Shown: positions 34,483 to 43,681, numbered from the stretch's first letter. The stretch is 64,000 nt of DNA from Candidatus Riflebacteria bacterium HGW-Riflebacteria-2 (GCA_002839435.1 PGYA01000010.1:54171-118170), one strand, 5' to 3'. The notes: generated by a model from the letters alone, not told the origin. Numbers and translations: made by a program.

Positions 34483-35952
34483 CTATCTTCTTTGTGTGCG
34501 CGAAAAGCCGCCGCGACGTGGCGGGCGGTCTTTCTGAGCAGGCGCCTTCTGTGGTGCCCGTTCTACCGGTTCGACGTTATCCATGCCACGTCCGGCCTTG
34601 ATCAACTGCTGATGAAAAGAGTCTAGCAGCAGAAGAAAGAGATCTTCGCCGTGTTCGTGCCCGGTTAGTTCGCGATATAGGCCGAGATAGCGCTTCATTC
34701 GCTCTTTAACTGCGGTCGAAGCGTCTCTGAGGTTTGCTTCGAGATGTGCTACGAGCTTTTCAGAAAGTCGCTCCTTTACCTGTTCTTCGCTTGGGACAGG
34801 TTTTTCCAGCAGAGAAATGCCGGCCCGGCGCGCAAATTTTTTGAGATCTACCGCTTCGATGGTCGAGACCATGCTGATTGCGATGCCGCGATTACCGGCC
34901 CGCGCGGTGCGCCCGGCCCGGTGAATATATTGGTCGGTATCCTTGTGCATGTCATAAATAAATACATACTCGAGATTGCTGACGTCGATGCCGCGTGCTG
35001 CGATATCAGTGGCAACGAGAAAACGCAGTTGCTTATTCTTGAGCTTGCCCATGACAGTTTCGCGTGCACCTTGGCTAAGGTCGCCGCTTATCTGGTCTGC
35101 ATCGTAGCCAAATCTCTTCAGCAAGGCCGCAACGTATTCGACTTCGTTGCGGGTGTTGCAGAAAATTATCGCATTGTCAGGGTCTTCTACCTCTATAACT
35201 CTCATCATTGCACGATCTTTGTGCATGGGATCAACCGTGTAGAATATGTGATCCATCTCCGATACATGCACGCCATCGCCTGAATATGAGAGGAAATCTG
35301 GTTGGCGCAGAAACTGCCCGGAAAGGCGCTTTACGCTGTCGGGCATGGTTGCCGAAAACATTGCGGCAACCTTGTTTTTGGGCATGAATTCGCCTATGCG
35401 GATCATATCGCGGTAAAATCCCATCGACAACATCTCATCGGCTTCGTCGAAAATCAGGTATTTTAGTGTTTTCAGCGATAGCGTGCCGCGGACAAGATGG
35501 TCGAGAAGTCGTCCGGGCGTGGCGATGACAAGTTGCGCGCCATTCTTGAAGGCATCGAGCTGTGGGCGGTAGGAGGTGCCGCCGTAAACAGCAACTGCCG
35601 ATACATCGATATTTTCGGCCAGGAGCTTGAATTCGTTGTAAACCTGCACTGCCAGTTCTCGGGTTGGAATAAGTATGACAGCCTGGCAGACTTTGCCGCT
35701 GCCTTTGATTCTTTCCAACAGTGGCAGCAAAAAAGCTGCGGTTTTACCGCTGCCGGTTCGCGACTGTACGATAACATCGCGCCGGGCAAGAAGATAAGGC
35801 GCGACGCCGGCCTGTACCGGCATCAGCTCTTCCCAGCCTCTTTTGGCGATTGAATTCTGCAATTCCATGCAGAAATCTTCAATCTTCGTCGGAGGTAATA
35901 CCTCCATGAAGGCTTTGGGTGTGTCGTGTTGTAGTTCTTGTGATTCTTCCAT
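34483..35952 (-). CDS. DEAD-box ATP-dependent RNA helicase
   Basis: About 489 residues from the ATG at 35952; an upstream in-frame GTG at 36015 has no better ribosome-binding site. The helicase motifs are in order: Q motif, SRTGSGKT, PTRELA, TPGRLLD, DEAD, SAT, ARGID and HRAGRTARAG. Such helicases unwind RNA in ribosome assembly, mRNA decay and cold adaptation. The C-terminus has a basic tail (RPPRRGGFSRTQRR), common for RNA anchoring. It resembles CsdA/DeaD-type proteins in layout, but the exact subgroup cannot be settled by eye. The long gene-free region upstream may hold its leader. Confidence 0.93.
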   Translation of the reverse strand: MEESQELQHDTPKAFMEVLPPTKIEDFCMELQNSIAKRGWEELMPVQAGVAPYLLARRDVIVQSRTGSGKTAAFLLPLLERIKGSGKVCQAVILIPTRELAVQVYNEFKLLAENIDVSAVAVYGGTSYRPQLDAFKNGAQLVIATPGRLLDHLVRGTLSLKTLKYLIFDEADEMLSMGFYRDMIRIGEFMPKNKVAAMFSATMPDSVKRLSGQFLRQPDFLSYSGDGVHVSEMDHIFYTVDPMHKDRAMMRVIEVEDPDNAIIFCNTRNEVEYVAALLKRFGYDADQISGDLSQGARETVMGKLKNKQLRFLVATDIAARGIDVSNLEYVFIYDMHKDTDQYIHRAGRTARAGNRGIAISMVSTIEAVDLKKFARRAGISLLEKPVPSEEQVKERLSEKLVAHLEANLRDASTAVKERMKRYLGLYRELTGHEHGEDLFLLLLDSFHQQLIKAGRGMDNVEPVERAPQKAPAQKDRPPRRGGFSRTQRR

Positions 35953-36145
35953 TTTTACAGATATACCTTTCGCAGGCTGGGTAAACCAGGCAAGCTGTGT
36001 GCTCTTTCCTGTCACCCGGCCATAAGTTCGTGAAAATCAGGGCAGTTGGGCACCTGTTGGCGTCAAGATAGTGGTTTTTTCAGATCGGTCACGACTGCCG
36101 GTTATGCGATCAGATGCAACATTATATACCCTGAAGGCTTATAAT

Positions 36146-36466
36146 GGAATACAAAATTTTAACTGAGGCAAAAAAGCCTCGGCCTCTTGTGGTGGTTTAT
36201 TCGCATGAGGCTTTTATACCTCAGTAGATGAGGCTGGTTTTGGCGGTTGTATGCGCTCTATGGTTCGCCTTATTGCAGCGTTGGTTACGTTCTGTCGGCC
36301 ATGGCACAATTATTGCGTATTAAATTTAGATGTATGAATTCTCTGTTTCAGCTTCCTGCTTTGTTCTCTTGAGCAGCTTCTATAAAGCTTAGCATAGGGT
36401 TCCCAAAAGGTTGGTTGAAATCAGGAGCTGACCATCCCTGGCCTTAACGCCAGGGTATTTTTTTTA
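36146..36466 (+). ncRNA. Candidate structured non-coding RNA
   Basis: The gap 35953-36463 has no gene on either strand. On the plus strand, TATAAT at 36140-36145 is followed by a strong nested hairpin: ACTGAGG (36162-36168) pairs with CCTCAGT (36219-36225), and inside it AAAAGCCTC (36172-36180) pairs with GAGGCTTTT (36207-36215), separated by a symmetrical three-base internal loop. A further long-range pairing joins CAGCTTCCTG (36349-36358) with CAGGAGCTG (36422-36430), and a perfect plus-strand terminator ends the region. No coding gene on this strand could use that terminator. It does not show the signatures of tmRNA, RNase P RNA, SRP RNA or 6S RNA that I know. The -35 box is weak. It could instead be a leader read from the minus strand for the helicase. 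Confidence 0.5.
36436..36465 (+). terminator. Rho-independent terminator, plus strand, with no gene upstream
   Basis: CCCTGGC (36436-36442) and GCCAGGG (36449-36455) form a seven-base stem with a six-base loop, followed by TA and eight or more T. On the minus strand there is no U-run, so it acts on plus-strand transcripts only. This is the main evidence for a non-coding transcript here. Confidence 0.85.
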
Positions 36467-36727
36467 TCTGTCGCCGGGTGACAGCTTGTCTGAATCAGTA
36501 ATTTCTTCTTTGTCAGTTTCTGCTGAAGAGGGGCTGTTGTCATCGTCGCTGATCAGCATCTTTTCAAGCGGGTTGGGGGCTTCTTCCGGGCTGTTTTCAA
36601 TGTCTTCTTCCCATTCGTCGTCGGCTGGTGGTGACGGCTTGAAGAAAAACAGGAACACCAGAAACAATACTAGAAAAAACAGGTCTCCAGCATATTTAAC
36701 CCAGGCCGGTGTTTCTATGCCGTTCAC
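36464..36727 (-). CDS. Small single-pass membrane protein with acidic tail
   Basis: 87 residues: a short N-terminus, one very hydrophobic helix (about residues 13-29, DLFFLVLFLVFLFFF), then a strongly acidic, probably unstructured tail (DDEWEEDIENSPEEAPN) facing the cytoplasm if the positive-inside rule holds loosely. I do not recognise a family. It overlaps the upstream creatininase-family gene by four bases (ATGA), so they are co-translated. Codon use looks normal, supporting a real gene. Confidence 0.65.
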   Translation of the reverse strand: MNGIETPAWVKYAGDLFFLVLFLVFLFFFKPSPPADDEWEEDIENSPEEAPNPLEKMLISDDDNSPSSAETDKEEITDSDKLSPGDR

Positions 36728-37488
36728 GGGCGTAGCCCTCCCTGCAGGCGATTTATCGCATTGAGCCAGTGCTGAAGTCTACTGATAAGGTCTTCCATTA
36801 GCAGCCTGACAAAGTCGCTGGCCTTTCCGCAATCGAACATTGGCTGCCCCTGCCCGGGCTGGTGCAGTAGAACTTCGCCTGGTGGCGGAAAAAGCAGAAG
36901 CCCTTCGTCAGGAATCTGGTCGTCAACCGACGGATTATAATTGTCGGGATCGACGAGGGTGGGGCAGAAATGCAGCATAAGCGAGGTTTCTTCGATTGCC
37001 GCATGCCCGCCGGGGCTGGTGTTGAATACTGGTTTGACGAATTTTTCAGAAATCATCCACCAGTTGATTACAGAAATGGCAATCGGCTGGCGGCGACTGA
37101 CGCGGCGCACCAGGCGTTTTAGAGCATCTTTATTGCCGCCATGTCCATTGATGATAATTATAGTTTTAAAACCCTGAATGTAAAAATTTTCGACAATCTG
37201 TTCAAAAAACTTTTCAAACATTTCTTCCGGGAAAAAACTGGCAGGTGAGGTCTGGGCCAGCATATTGGTGAGACCGTATTCAAACGATGGAGCGACCGCG
37301 CCCTGAAGATCGATGCTGAGTTCTTCCGCAATTTTTTCGGCGCAGATTGTGTCGGTACCGACGGGAAGATGCCGACCATGCGCCTCGAGCGTTCCAACCG
37401 GCAGAAACAGAGGAGCCTCACGCGCCAGAAGAGATTCTACTTCCACTGTATTCATGCATTTAATAAACCTGGCAAGGGGTCTGGTCAT
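36724..37488 (-). CDS. Creatininase-family metal-dependent amidohydrolase
   Basis: About 254 residues from ATG 37488; an in-frame GTG at 37536 and an ATG at 37455 are other possible starts. The family metal and substrate motifs are present: FLPVGTLEAHGRHLPVGTD, INGHGGN, GGHAAIEETS. Members include creatininase, the FAPy/riboflavin-pathway formamide hydrolase and the MftE-type peptidase, so the substrate is open. It is a soluble zinc or iron enzyme. It faces away from the cyclase gene, with about 165 bases between them, and is coupled to a small membrane protein. Confidence 0.85.
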   Translation of the reverse strand: MTRPLARFIKCMNTVEVESLLAREAPLFLPVGTLEAHGRHLPVGTDTICAEKIAEELSIDLQGAVAPSFEYGLTNMLAQTSPASFFPEEMFEKFFEQIVENFYIQGFKTIIIINGHGGNKDALKRLVRRVSRRQPIAISVINWWMISEKFVKPVFNTSPGGHAAIEETSLMLHFCPTLVDPDNYNPSVDDQIPDEGLLLFPPPGEVLLHQPGQGQPMFDCGKASDFVRLLMEDLISRLQHWLNAINRLQGGLRP

Positions 37489-37572
37489 CTTGGCATTCTC
37501 ACTTGAAAATTTGTTTTTACAGGTTAATGCTAACACACTTTTTTTTATTGTACATATGTCGACAAAAAAATC

Positions 37573-37602
37573 TGAGACTTTGCTTGATGCTGATAGTATA
37601 AT
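37573..37602 (+). promoter_or_regulatory. Possible promoter of the cyclase gene
   Basis: A perfect TATAAT at 37597-37602 about 50 bases before the start; the -35 region (TGAGAC at 37573-37578, 18-base spacer) matches weakly. Confidence 0.4.
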
Positions 37603-37653
37603 CAGAACGCGGTTTAACAGTTCTGCCGACTTATATATGCGGAATCAGACAGA

Positions 37654-39699
37654 TTGCAACAGCAGACACATTCTCAAGTTTCTGAGGCGCCAACGATAAG
37701 CCTTGCCCCTTTGCCTTTCTGGAAATGGTCGATTGCCATTTTTCTGCTGCTGGTTATACCACTTGGCATTCTTTTTCAGCAGGCCAGCGTAGCTTTCAGT
37801 TCTACGGCCGAGATGGTTCGTAGCGAAATCGGGCAGCAGCTTGACGGACTTTCGTCACGAATTGCACTTGAGCTGGATGTAAATACCCAGCTGCGTGAAA
37901 TCATGAATCGTTTCAATGTTCCTTACACAGAGGTTTCGCAGCGGCTTTATTATTTGCGTCATTTTCGTCGTTTATGTCTGACTCCATTGCCGATAGAGGC
38001 TGTAGCTGCGCTTCAGGGAATGGAGATTGCGCATCGCAATGTTCTCAGCAAGATGGAACGTCGGTTGCGACGGCTTATTCCCGGAATCAGGCTTCTTAAA
38101 TGGGATTCTGAATATCGTATTCTTTCTCAGAGTGACGAACTTTTGCCGCGCTGGGCTTATCAACGCCTCGTAACTGCGCTTAAGCAGAGACTGACCAGAA
38201 GTGACAAACAAGAAGACAGGTCTTATATCGAAAATCTTCCGGCACTGACCCGAAATTTTCTCGACTCTAACAAGATAACCATGTTTCTCAAATCGGCGGC
38301 AGAAGTGTATGAGTTTTCTGATGCTTCTGGTCGCCGTATTGCCATGTACTGGGACAACAAAAAGGTATCTGGTTTCAGAAATGATGTTGAATCAGGTTGC
38401 GGATTTTTGATTGTTGTAGATCTCGAACAGCTTGCAAAAAACTTTTCCTTTAACATGATCAAACTGCGCAAGGGAAACGAATGGAAGGCTGCTGGTATCG
38501 AGCCCGGCTGGCTGATAGCACCAGAAAAGGGTAAGTATTTTCTGCCTTATCCGTTTTTGCCGCTCGAACATGGTTATTGGGCAAAGTGGCTTTACAACAG
38601 GCCTAATGGAACACATGAACATCGTGGCGTTATCGTTTCGGTCAAGCGTGTTTCAGGTGGACTTACATTGATTGCGGCACGTTCTACTCATGAGGTTGAT
38701 GCGCATTATCGCCGCAGTATTTTCATGCTGGTGCTGTTTGTCGTTGTTGCGCTTGTCCTGCCACTGCTCATAGTGCTTTCCTGTCGAAAAAATCAGGGTA
38801 TGGCTCTGGGCATACGCTGGCAGATAATTTCCCTGTTCATTCTCGCCATGGCATTGCCAAGTATTGTGCTCTTCCATCTCGGTGGAGAACTTCTTAAAGA
38901 CCGGCAGCGCATATACGAGAACGAGGCATTTAAAGTTCTCGAGGGGATCAAAAAGAATATTGAGGAAAACACCGATTACGCTTTTCATTACATCGAATCA
39001 TTTGGCAACGAAATGGGTAATCGCCTGATGGCGCTTAAATTTGACAATAGAGGGCATCTCGCTGAAACAGAGCAGGCCAGCCGGATAATCATGGAGTATG
39101 CCAACCGTAACAACATGTCAGCAGTATACATGCTTGATGCTGGTGGTGACATGATATTCAGCCGCTCCATGGACAGAAGCACTGGCAAGGACATCATTTC
39201 GCTGGTGCAGGCACTTGCCAAGATCAAATTGAGATATACCGGCAATCTAAAATTGCGGGGAAAAGCTTCTGAGATTGGCATGGTCGACCTGTTCATCGAA
39301 GCTTCGGGTGGCATGGATGTTGAAGCAGTGCAGAGCATATTGAAATATCGTGAAAACAAGGCTTTTGAGTTCAGCTTCACAAACCGCCGTGTTTGCTTTT
39401 TTGTTGGCGAGTTTTCACCTCCCGGCAGTGATGAGTCCTATATTGTTGTGGTGTTGCTCAAAGATGGAGATTTTGAGCGCATGTTCATGCATTTGATGAT
39501 TGATAACCACGTTAATGCAGCAAAGTTTACCAATCGCGTGCGTCGCGTAACGAAGAGACGGTCAAGATTGGTCGCCTGTCAGAATCGACCAGATTTTCGG
39601 GTGTTTCTGTCAGAGACAGGATTGAACTCAAAAAAGATGGCCGCAAGTGTCTGTTTTACAGTTTCCGGCCATCGAATCTCAGCATGCATACTGTGGTAG
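37654..39699 (+). CDS. Adenylate cyclase receptor, N-terminal part (gene split by frameshift)
   Basis: This frame encodes a double-sensor membrane protein: a helix at about residues 24-44, a periplasmic region to about 350, two helices (about 355-375 and 388-408) and a second extracytoplasmic region to about 625. From about base 39540 the reading becomes unlike protein (many rare AGA, CGA, TCA codons), whereas the -1 frame becomes well-coded and runs without stop from 39516 into the HAMP-cyclase part. Adding one base near 39540 (GTG-CGT to GTG-GCG-T) joins the frames smoothly as NRVASRNEETVKIG. The true gene is therefore 37654-40631, about 990 residues, with a frameshift that is either real or a sequence error. 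Confidence 0.8.
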   Translation: MQQQTHSQVSEAPTISLAPLPFWKWSIAIFLLLVIPLGILFQQASVAFSSTAEMVRSEIGQQLDGLSSRIALELDVNTQLREIMNRFNVPYTEVSQRLYYLRHFRRLCLTPLPIEAVAALQGMEIAHRNVLSKMERRLRRLIPGIRLLKWDSEYRILSQSDELLPRWAYQRLVTALKQRLTRSDKQEDRSYIENLPALTRNFLDSNKITMFLKSAAEVYEFSDASGRRIAMYWDNKKVSGFRNDVESGCGFLIVVDLEQLAKNFSFNMIKLRKGNEWKAAGIEPGWLIAPEKGKYFLPYPFLPLEHGYWAKWLYNRPNGTHEHRGVIVSVKRVSGGLTLIAARSTHEVDAHYRRSIFMLVLFVVVALVLPLLIVLSCRKNQGMALGIRWQIISLFILAMALPSIVLFHLGGELLKDRQRIYENEAFKVLEGIKKNIEENTDYAFHYIESFGNEMGNRLMALKFDNRGHLAETEQASRIIMEYANRNNMSAVYMLDAGGDMIFSRSMDRSTGKDIISLVQALAKIKLRYTGNLKLRGKASEIGMVDLFIEASGGMDVEAVQSILKYRENKAFEFSFTNRRVCFFVGEFSPPGSDESYIVVVLLKDGDFERMFMHLMIDNHVNAAKFTNRVRRVTKRRSRLVACQNRPDFRVFLSETGLNSKKMAASVCFTVSGHRISACILW

Positions 39700-40631
39700 C
39701 ACTGCACGATTATTCTGAAATCGATTATTCACTGGCTCAACTGCGAATTTTCATCATAGTTTCGTTCCTGGTGTCATTGTTGATTGGATATATTCTCGCG
39801 CGAGTTATGGCGAGGTCCCTGATTGAGCCGGTAGCGCTTTTGCAGCGGGGTGTTGAGCAGGTCGAAAGCGGCAATTATCGTACCCGTCTTATGATGCCCG
39901 GTCAGGATGAGCTGGTCGAACTGGCAGAATCATTCAATTCGATGACCATTGGTCTTGATGAGCGCGAAAGAATGACTCGTTATCTTTCCAAGTCAGCTGT
40001 TAAGGCTGTTGAAAGTGGAGAAGACGCTTACATGGGTGGGAGAAAAGTGCCGGCAACAGTTCTTTTTTCTGACATCCGAAGTTTTACGACGATTTCAGAG
40101 TCAAATTCAGCAGAAGTCGTAGTAAGTTTGCTCAACGACTATTTTGCCGTGATGAACAAGGTTGTAGAAGATCATGGTGGTGACATCGACAAATTTATTG
40201 GTGATGCTGTCATGGCGCTGTTTGTAACCTCTGACGGCGGTCCGGAAACCCCGGCCATCCTGGCTCTTGACGCCGTCAGATGCGCTCTGGCAATGATGCA
40301 AGCTCTTGAAGTTTTTAATGCTGAGCGCATTGCGTGCGGCCTTTTTCCAATCATGATCGGTGTTGGCATCAATTCTGGCGAGGTCATTGCCGGAAATATC
40401 GGTTCGCCTGGCCGCATGGATCGAACTGTAATTGGTGATACGGTCAATGTCGCTTCAAGACTCGAGGGCATGAGCAAACTTGGTCGGCACACGCATGTCA
40501 TTATAAGCCGGACAACCCTTGAAATGGTGCGCGAGTTTGTCGAAGTAGAACAACTGGCAGAAACTGCGGTCAAGGGCAAGACTTCGCTTGTCGAAATGTT
40601 TGAAGTTATCAGCATAAAGAGCTATAATTAA
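39684..40631 (+). CDS. Class III adenylate cyclase with HAMP domain, C-terminal part of split gene
   Basis: From the first in-frame ATG there are 315 residues, but there is no ribosome-binding site and the frame is open back to 39516, so this is the second half of the upstream gene. It holds a membrane helix (IFIIVSFLVSLLIGYILA), a HAMP domain (RSLIEPVALLQRGVEQVESG to LVELAESFNSM) and a class III nucleotide cyclase domain with both metal-binding Asp residues (LFSDIRSFT, FIGDAVMALF), a Lys before the second (DKFIGD, typical for ATP specificity) and DTVNVASRLEGM. The product would be cyclic AMP made in response to the periplasmic sensors. Confidence 0.88.
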   Translation: MHTVVALHDYSEIDYSLAQLRIFIIVSFLVSLLIGYILARVMARSLIEPVALLQRGVEQVESGNYRTRLMMPGQDELVELAESFNSMTIGLDERERMTRYLSKSAVKAVESGEDAYMGGRKVPATVLFSDIRSFTTISESNSAEVVVSLLNDYFAVMNKVVEDHGGDIDKFIGDAVMALFVTSDGGPETPAILALDAVRCALAMMQALEVFNAERIACGLFPIMIGVGINSGEVIAGNIGSPGRMDRTVIGDTVNVASRLEGMSKLGRHTHVIISRTTLEMVREFVEVEQLAETAVKGKTSLVEMFEVISIKSYN

Positions 40632-40661
40632 CGGCCTCGCATAAAACACTGGAGTTAATTG

Positions 40662-43643
40662 ATGGCAAATCTACAGCATAGTGCAATTACCGCGCACAAA
40701 GGTCTCAAGACTTCGCAGGTAATTGAAAATCGAAGTAAATACGGTTCTAACGTTCTAACACCAGCCGAGAGAGAACCCTGGTGGCGACTCCTGCTTGAAA
40801 AATTTGACGATCCCATAATCAGAATCCTCATGATTGCCGCTTTCATAGCAATCGGAGTCGGTTTTATCAATGGTGAGCATTTTGAAGGCATTGGCATTGT
40901 AATCGCCATTCTCCTGGCTACGACTCTTGCTTTTCTCAATGAATACAAAGCGGCTAAAGAGTTTGATATTCTCAATCAGGTTTCTGATGAAGCTCCCATC
41001 AAGGTTGTGCGCGATGGCGCCTTTTCAACGGTTCCAATCAAGGATCTGGTGTTTGGCGACATTGTTCTGCTTGAAGCCGGTGATGAAGTTCCGGCCGATG
41101 GCAAAATCCTGGAAGCAGTATCATTGCAGATAGATGAAGCACGTCTTACCGGCGAATCGATGCCGGTCAGCAAGCGTTTGCCAATTCCTCAAGAGGATTT
41201 GGGCGGAGAAGATAACGCCTATCCTCCCGATGTGGTATTGCGCAGTACCATGGTCTACGACGGTCATGGCGTGATAGAAGTAACTGCGGTCGGTGACGCG
41301 ACTGAGATTGGCAAAGCCGCACGGGCTGCCAGCGAAGACAGTGATGAACCGACCCCATTGAACCGACAACTCGACAAATTGAGCCGACTTATCGGAGTTG
41401 TCGGGTTTTCGATAGCATTTTTGACCTTTATTGCTCTGGTTCTGAGAGACTACAGCTCTGGTGATCTGGTGCTGGCTTCGTCGCAATGGGGCTTTTCATT
41501 GATTCTTTTTATCAGTGCCATGATTGGCCTGGCCAAAGTCTGGATGCCGATTCTTGCTGACGGTTTTGAACTTGCCGGGCGTACACTGCGTCTGCCAAAA
41601 ATTATTGAAGCAGGTGGCCTGAGTGCATGGCTGCAGGTTGGTCTTGCCGGCCTTTTGTTTTTTGCGCTCTGCACAGTTACCGGTATAATGAGTGGTTTTT
41701 TGCCGGAAAGCCCATCGGGGTGGCTTACTTCAACGGCTGTCAGCGATTTTCTCAAGTTTTTCATGATCGCAGTTACCATCATCGTTGTGGCAGTGCCTGA
41801 GGGCCTGCCAATGAGCGTAACGCTGAGTCTGGCTTACAGCATGCGCAAGATGACTGCCGCCAACAATCTGGTGCGGCGAATGCATGCCTGCGAAACTATC
41901 GGAGCTGCGACCGTGATCTGCTCAGACAAGACCGGAACACTTACTCAGAACCGCATGGTGATGAATTCGGTGTTTTTTCCGGCCATGACATCTGGTGTTC
42001 TCAAGCCTGAGCTGGCAACTTCGGTCGAAAAGATTGTGGCTGAATCGATGGCCGCCAACAGTACTGCCAATCTGAGCCGCAAAGACGACCAGGCAACGGG
42101 AGTTCTTGGCAATCCCACTGAAGGGGCGACTTTGATGTGGCTCGAAGAGCAGGGAATTGACTATCTGCAGCTACGCCAGGACTTCGCTCTCGAAATGCAG
42201 TGGACTTTCTCGACCGAGCGCAAGATGATGGGTTCTTATGGCATGTCTGGTGCCGGCAGCGAAAAGATTCTATACGTCAAAGGTGCGCCTGAGATTATTC
42301 TCAGCCGTTGCAGCGAAATATTGACCGATAAGGGGCTGCAGTCGATAAGTCATTTCAGCGAAAAAATTTCGGTAGAGCTAAAGCAGAGTCAGGCCCGCGG
42401 CATGCGCACTCTCGGATTTGCATTTCGGCGCGGCATCGAACAGAAGCCCGTTGGAGATATCGATGGTGTGGCCCGCAACCTGGTCTGGCTCGGTTTTGTT
42501 GCCATCGCTGATCCAATCAGGCCAGAGGTGCCGTTGGCACTCAATATCTGTCGGCGTGCCGGAGTAAAGGTCAAAATTATCACTGGCGATAATTCAAACA
42601 CCGCCTGGGAAATCGCGCGTCAGGCCGGTCTGGTAGAACCCGGCGAAAATGCTGAGAAAATACACATGACCGGCTCCGAGTTTCAAGCTCTGCCTGATTC
42701 TGAAGCATCTGCCAGAGCGCTCGATATCAAGATTCTGTCGCGTGCGCGCCCGGCTGATAAGCTAAAAATGGTCAGGTTGCTGCAGCAGAGTGGCGAGGTG
42801 GTAGCGGTTACCGGTGATGGTACTAACGACGCACCGGCGCTCAACCATGCCAATGTCGGCCTGGCTATGGGCAAAACGGGTACTTCGGTCGCCAAGGAAG
42901 CCAGCGATATCATTCTGCTCGATGACTCTTTTCCCAGTGTCGTAAAGGGTATCATGTGGGGGCGTTCACTTTATGACAACATTCAGCGCTTTATTATGTT
43001 TCAGCTGACGATAAATGTCGTTGCGCTGGCTGTAGCGCTTACCGGTCCCTTTATCGGCATTAAAATGCCTTTAACCGTTGTGCAGATGCTGTGGGTAAAC
43101 CTGATAATGGATACTTTTGCCGCGCTTGCCCTTGCAACTGAACCCCCGCACTGGAAAGTAATGGCGCGTCCGCCCAGAAGATCAGAAGACTTTATCGTAT
43201 CGGCGCCCATGTATCGCCATATTTTGGGCGTTGGGGCACTGTTTTATGTTTTTCTTATTGCATTTCTGAAGTATTTTCAGCGAGACGGAACCGTCGATGT
43301 CAAAGAACTGTCAGTATTTTTCACAACCTTTGTCATGCTGCAGGTCTGGAACATGTTCAACGCCCGTGCCCTGGGTTTCAGTCATTCTGCATTCAAACGA
43401 CTTGGCGAAAACAAAGGCTTCATGGTTATCATGCCTGCCATAGTGTTAGTTCAGTTTTTGATCGTTCAATACGGTAGAACCATGTTCAGAACCGAACCCC
43501 TCTCTTTAACAACCTGGCTTGCAATTATTGCGGGGACCTCTCTTGTGCTCTGGGTCGGCGAACTCTGGCGAAGCCTGCAAGGTTCATCTGGTCATGGTGA
43601 AATCGCAGATGTTTCACCTTTTGACGAGACCACAGACAGGTAA
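40662..43643 (+). CDS. P2B-type calcium-transporting ATPase
   Basis: 993 residues from ATG 40662 (GGAG seven bases upstream). The N-terminal cation-ATPase segment, LTGESMPV actuator motif, CSDKTGTLTQNRM (Asp422 phosphorylated), KGAPEII, and TGDGTNDAPALNHANVGLAMG are present. VAVPEGLPMSVTLSLAYSMRKM in helix 4 is the plasma-membrane Ca2+-ATPase (PMCA) pattern, so Ca2+ export from the cytoplasm is the likely role. Odd: between helix 3 (about 245-262) and helix 4 (about 363-386) lie some 100 residues with two extra hydrophobic segments (about 276-295 and 323-347). The gene follows the cyclase by 30 bases and may be co-transcribed. Confidence 0.93.
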   Translation: MANLQHSAITAHKGLKTSQVIENRSKYGSNVLTPAEREPWWRLLLEKFDDPIIRILMIAAFIAIGVGFINGEHFEGIGIVIAILLATTLAFLNEYKAAKEFDILNQVSDEAPIKVVRDGAFSTVPIKDLVFGDIVLLEAGDEVPADGKILEAVSLQIDEARLTGESMPVSKRLPIPQEDLGGEDNAYPPDVVLRSTMVYDGHGVIEVTAVGDATEIGKAARAASEDSDEPTPLNRQLDKLSRLIGVVGFSIAFLTFIALVLRDYSSGDLVLASSQWGFSLILFISAMIGLAKVWMPILADGFELAGRTLRLPKIIEAGGLSAWLQVGLAGLLFFALCTVTGIMSGFLPESPSGWLTSTAVSDFLKFFMIAVTIIVVAVPEGLPMSVTLSLAYSMRKMTAANNLVRRMHACETIGAATVICSDKTGTLTQNRMVMNSVFFPAMTSGVLKPELATSVEKIVAESMAANSTANLSRKDDQATGVLGNPTEGATLMWLEEQGIDYLQLRQDFALEMQWTFSTERKMMGSYGMSGAGSEKILYVKGAPEIILSRCSEILTDKGLQSISHFSEKISVELKQSQARGMRTLGFAFRRGIEQKPVGDIDGVARNLVWLGFVAIADPIRPEVPLALNICRRAGVKVKIITGDNSNTAWEIARQAGLVEPGENAEKIHMTGSEFQALPDSEASARALDIKILSRARPADKLKMVRLLQQSGEVVAVTGDGTNDAPALNHANVGLAMGKTGTSVAKEASDIILLDDSFPSVVKGIMWGRSLYDNIQRFIMFQLTINVVALAVALTGPFIGIKMPLTVVQMLWVNLIMDTFAALALATEPPHWKVMARPPRRSEDFIVSAPMYRHILGVGALFYVFLIAFLKYFQRDGTVDVKELSVFFTTFVMLQVWNMFNARALGFSHSAFKRLGENKGFMVIMPAIVLVQFLIVQYGRTMFRTEPLSLTTWLAIIAGTSLVLWVGELWRSLQGSSGHGEIADVSPFDETTDR

Positions 43644-43681
43644 AGAAAACCCCGAAGCTGAATATATATCCGGCTTCGGGG
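43641..43681 (-). terminator. Terminator of the small unknown gene (minus strand)
   Basis: CCCCGAAGC (43650-43658) and GCTTCGGGG (43673-43681) form a nine-base stem; on the minus strand TTTTCTTT follows. There is no U-run on the plus strand, so it mainly serves the minus-strand gene. Confidence 0.8.

Noticed and set aside
36146..36466. tmRNA, RNase P RNA, SRP RNA or 6S RNA at this site
   Set aside because: The known conserved sequences of these RNAs are not present, although a computed search would be decisive.
39630..39636. A AAA AAG slippery heptamer in the upstream frame of the split cyclase, suggesting programmed -1 frameshifting
   Set aside because: The heptamer is in the right frame, but the well-coded protein already continues in the -1 frame about 100 bases upstream of it, so a single-base loss near 39540 explains the split better.
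43650..43681. Plus-strand terminator of the Ca2+-ATPase gene
   Set aside because: There is no T-run after the stem on the plus strand; the U-run is on the minus strand.
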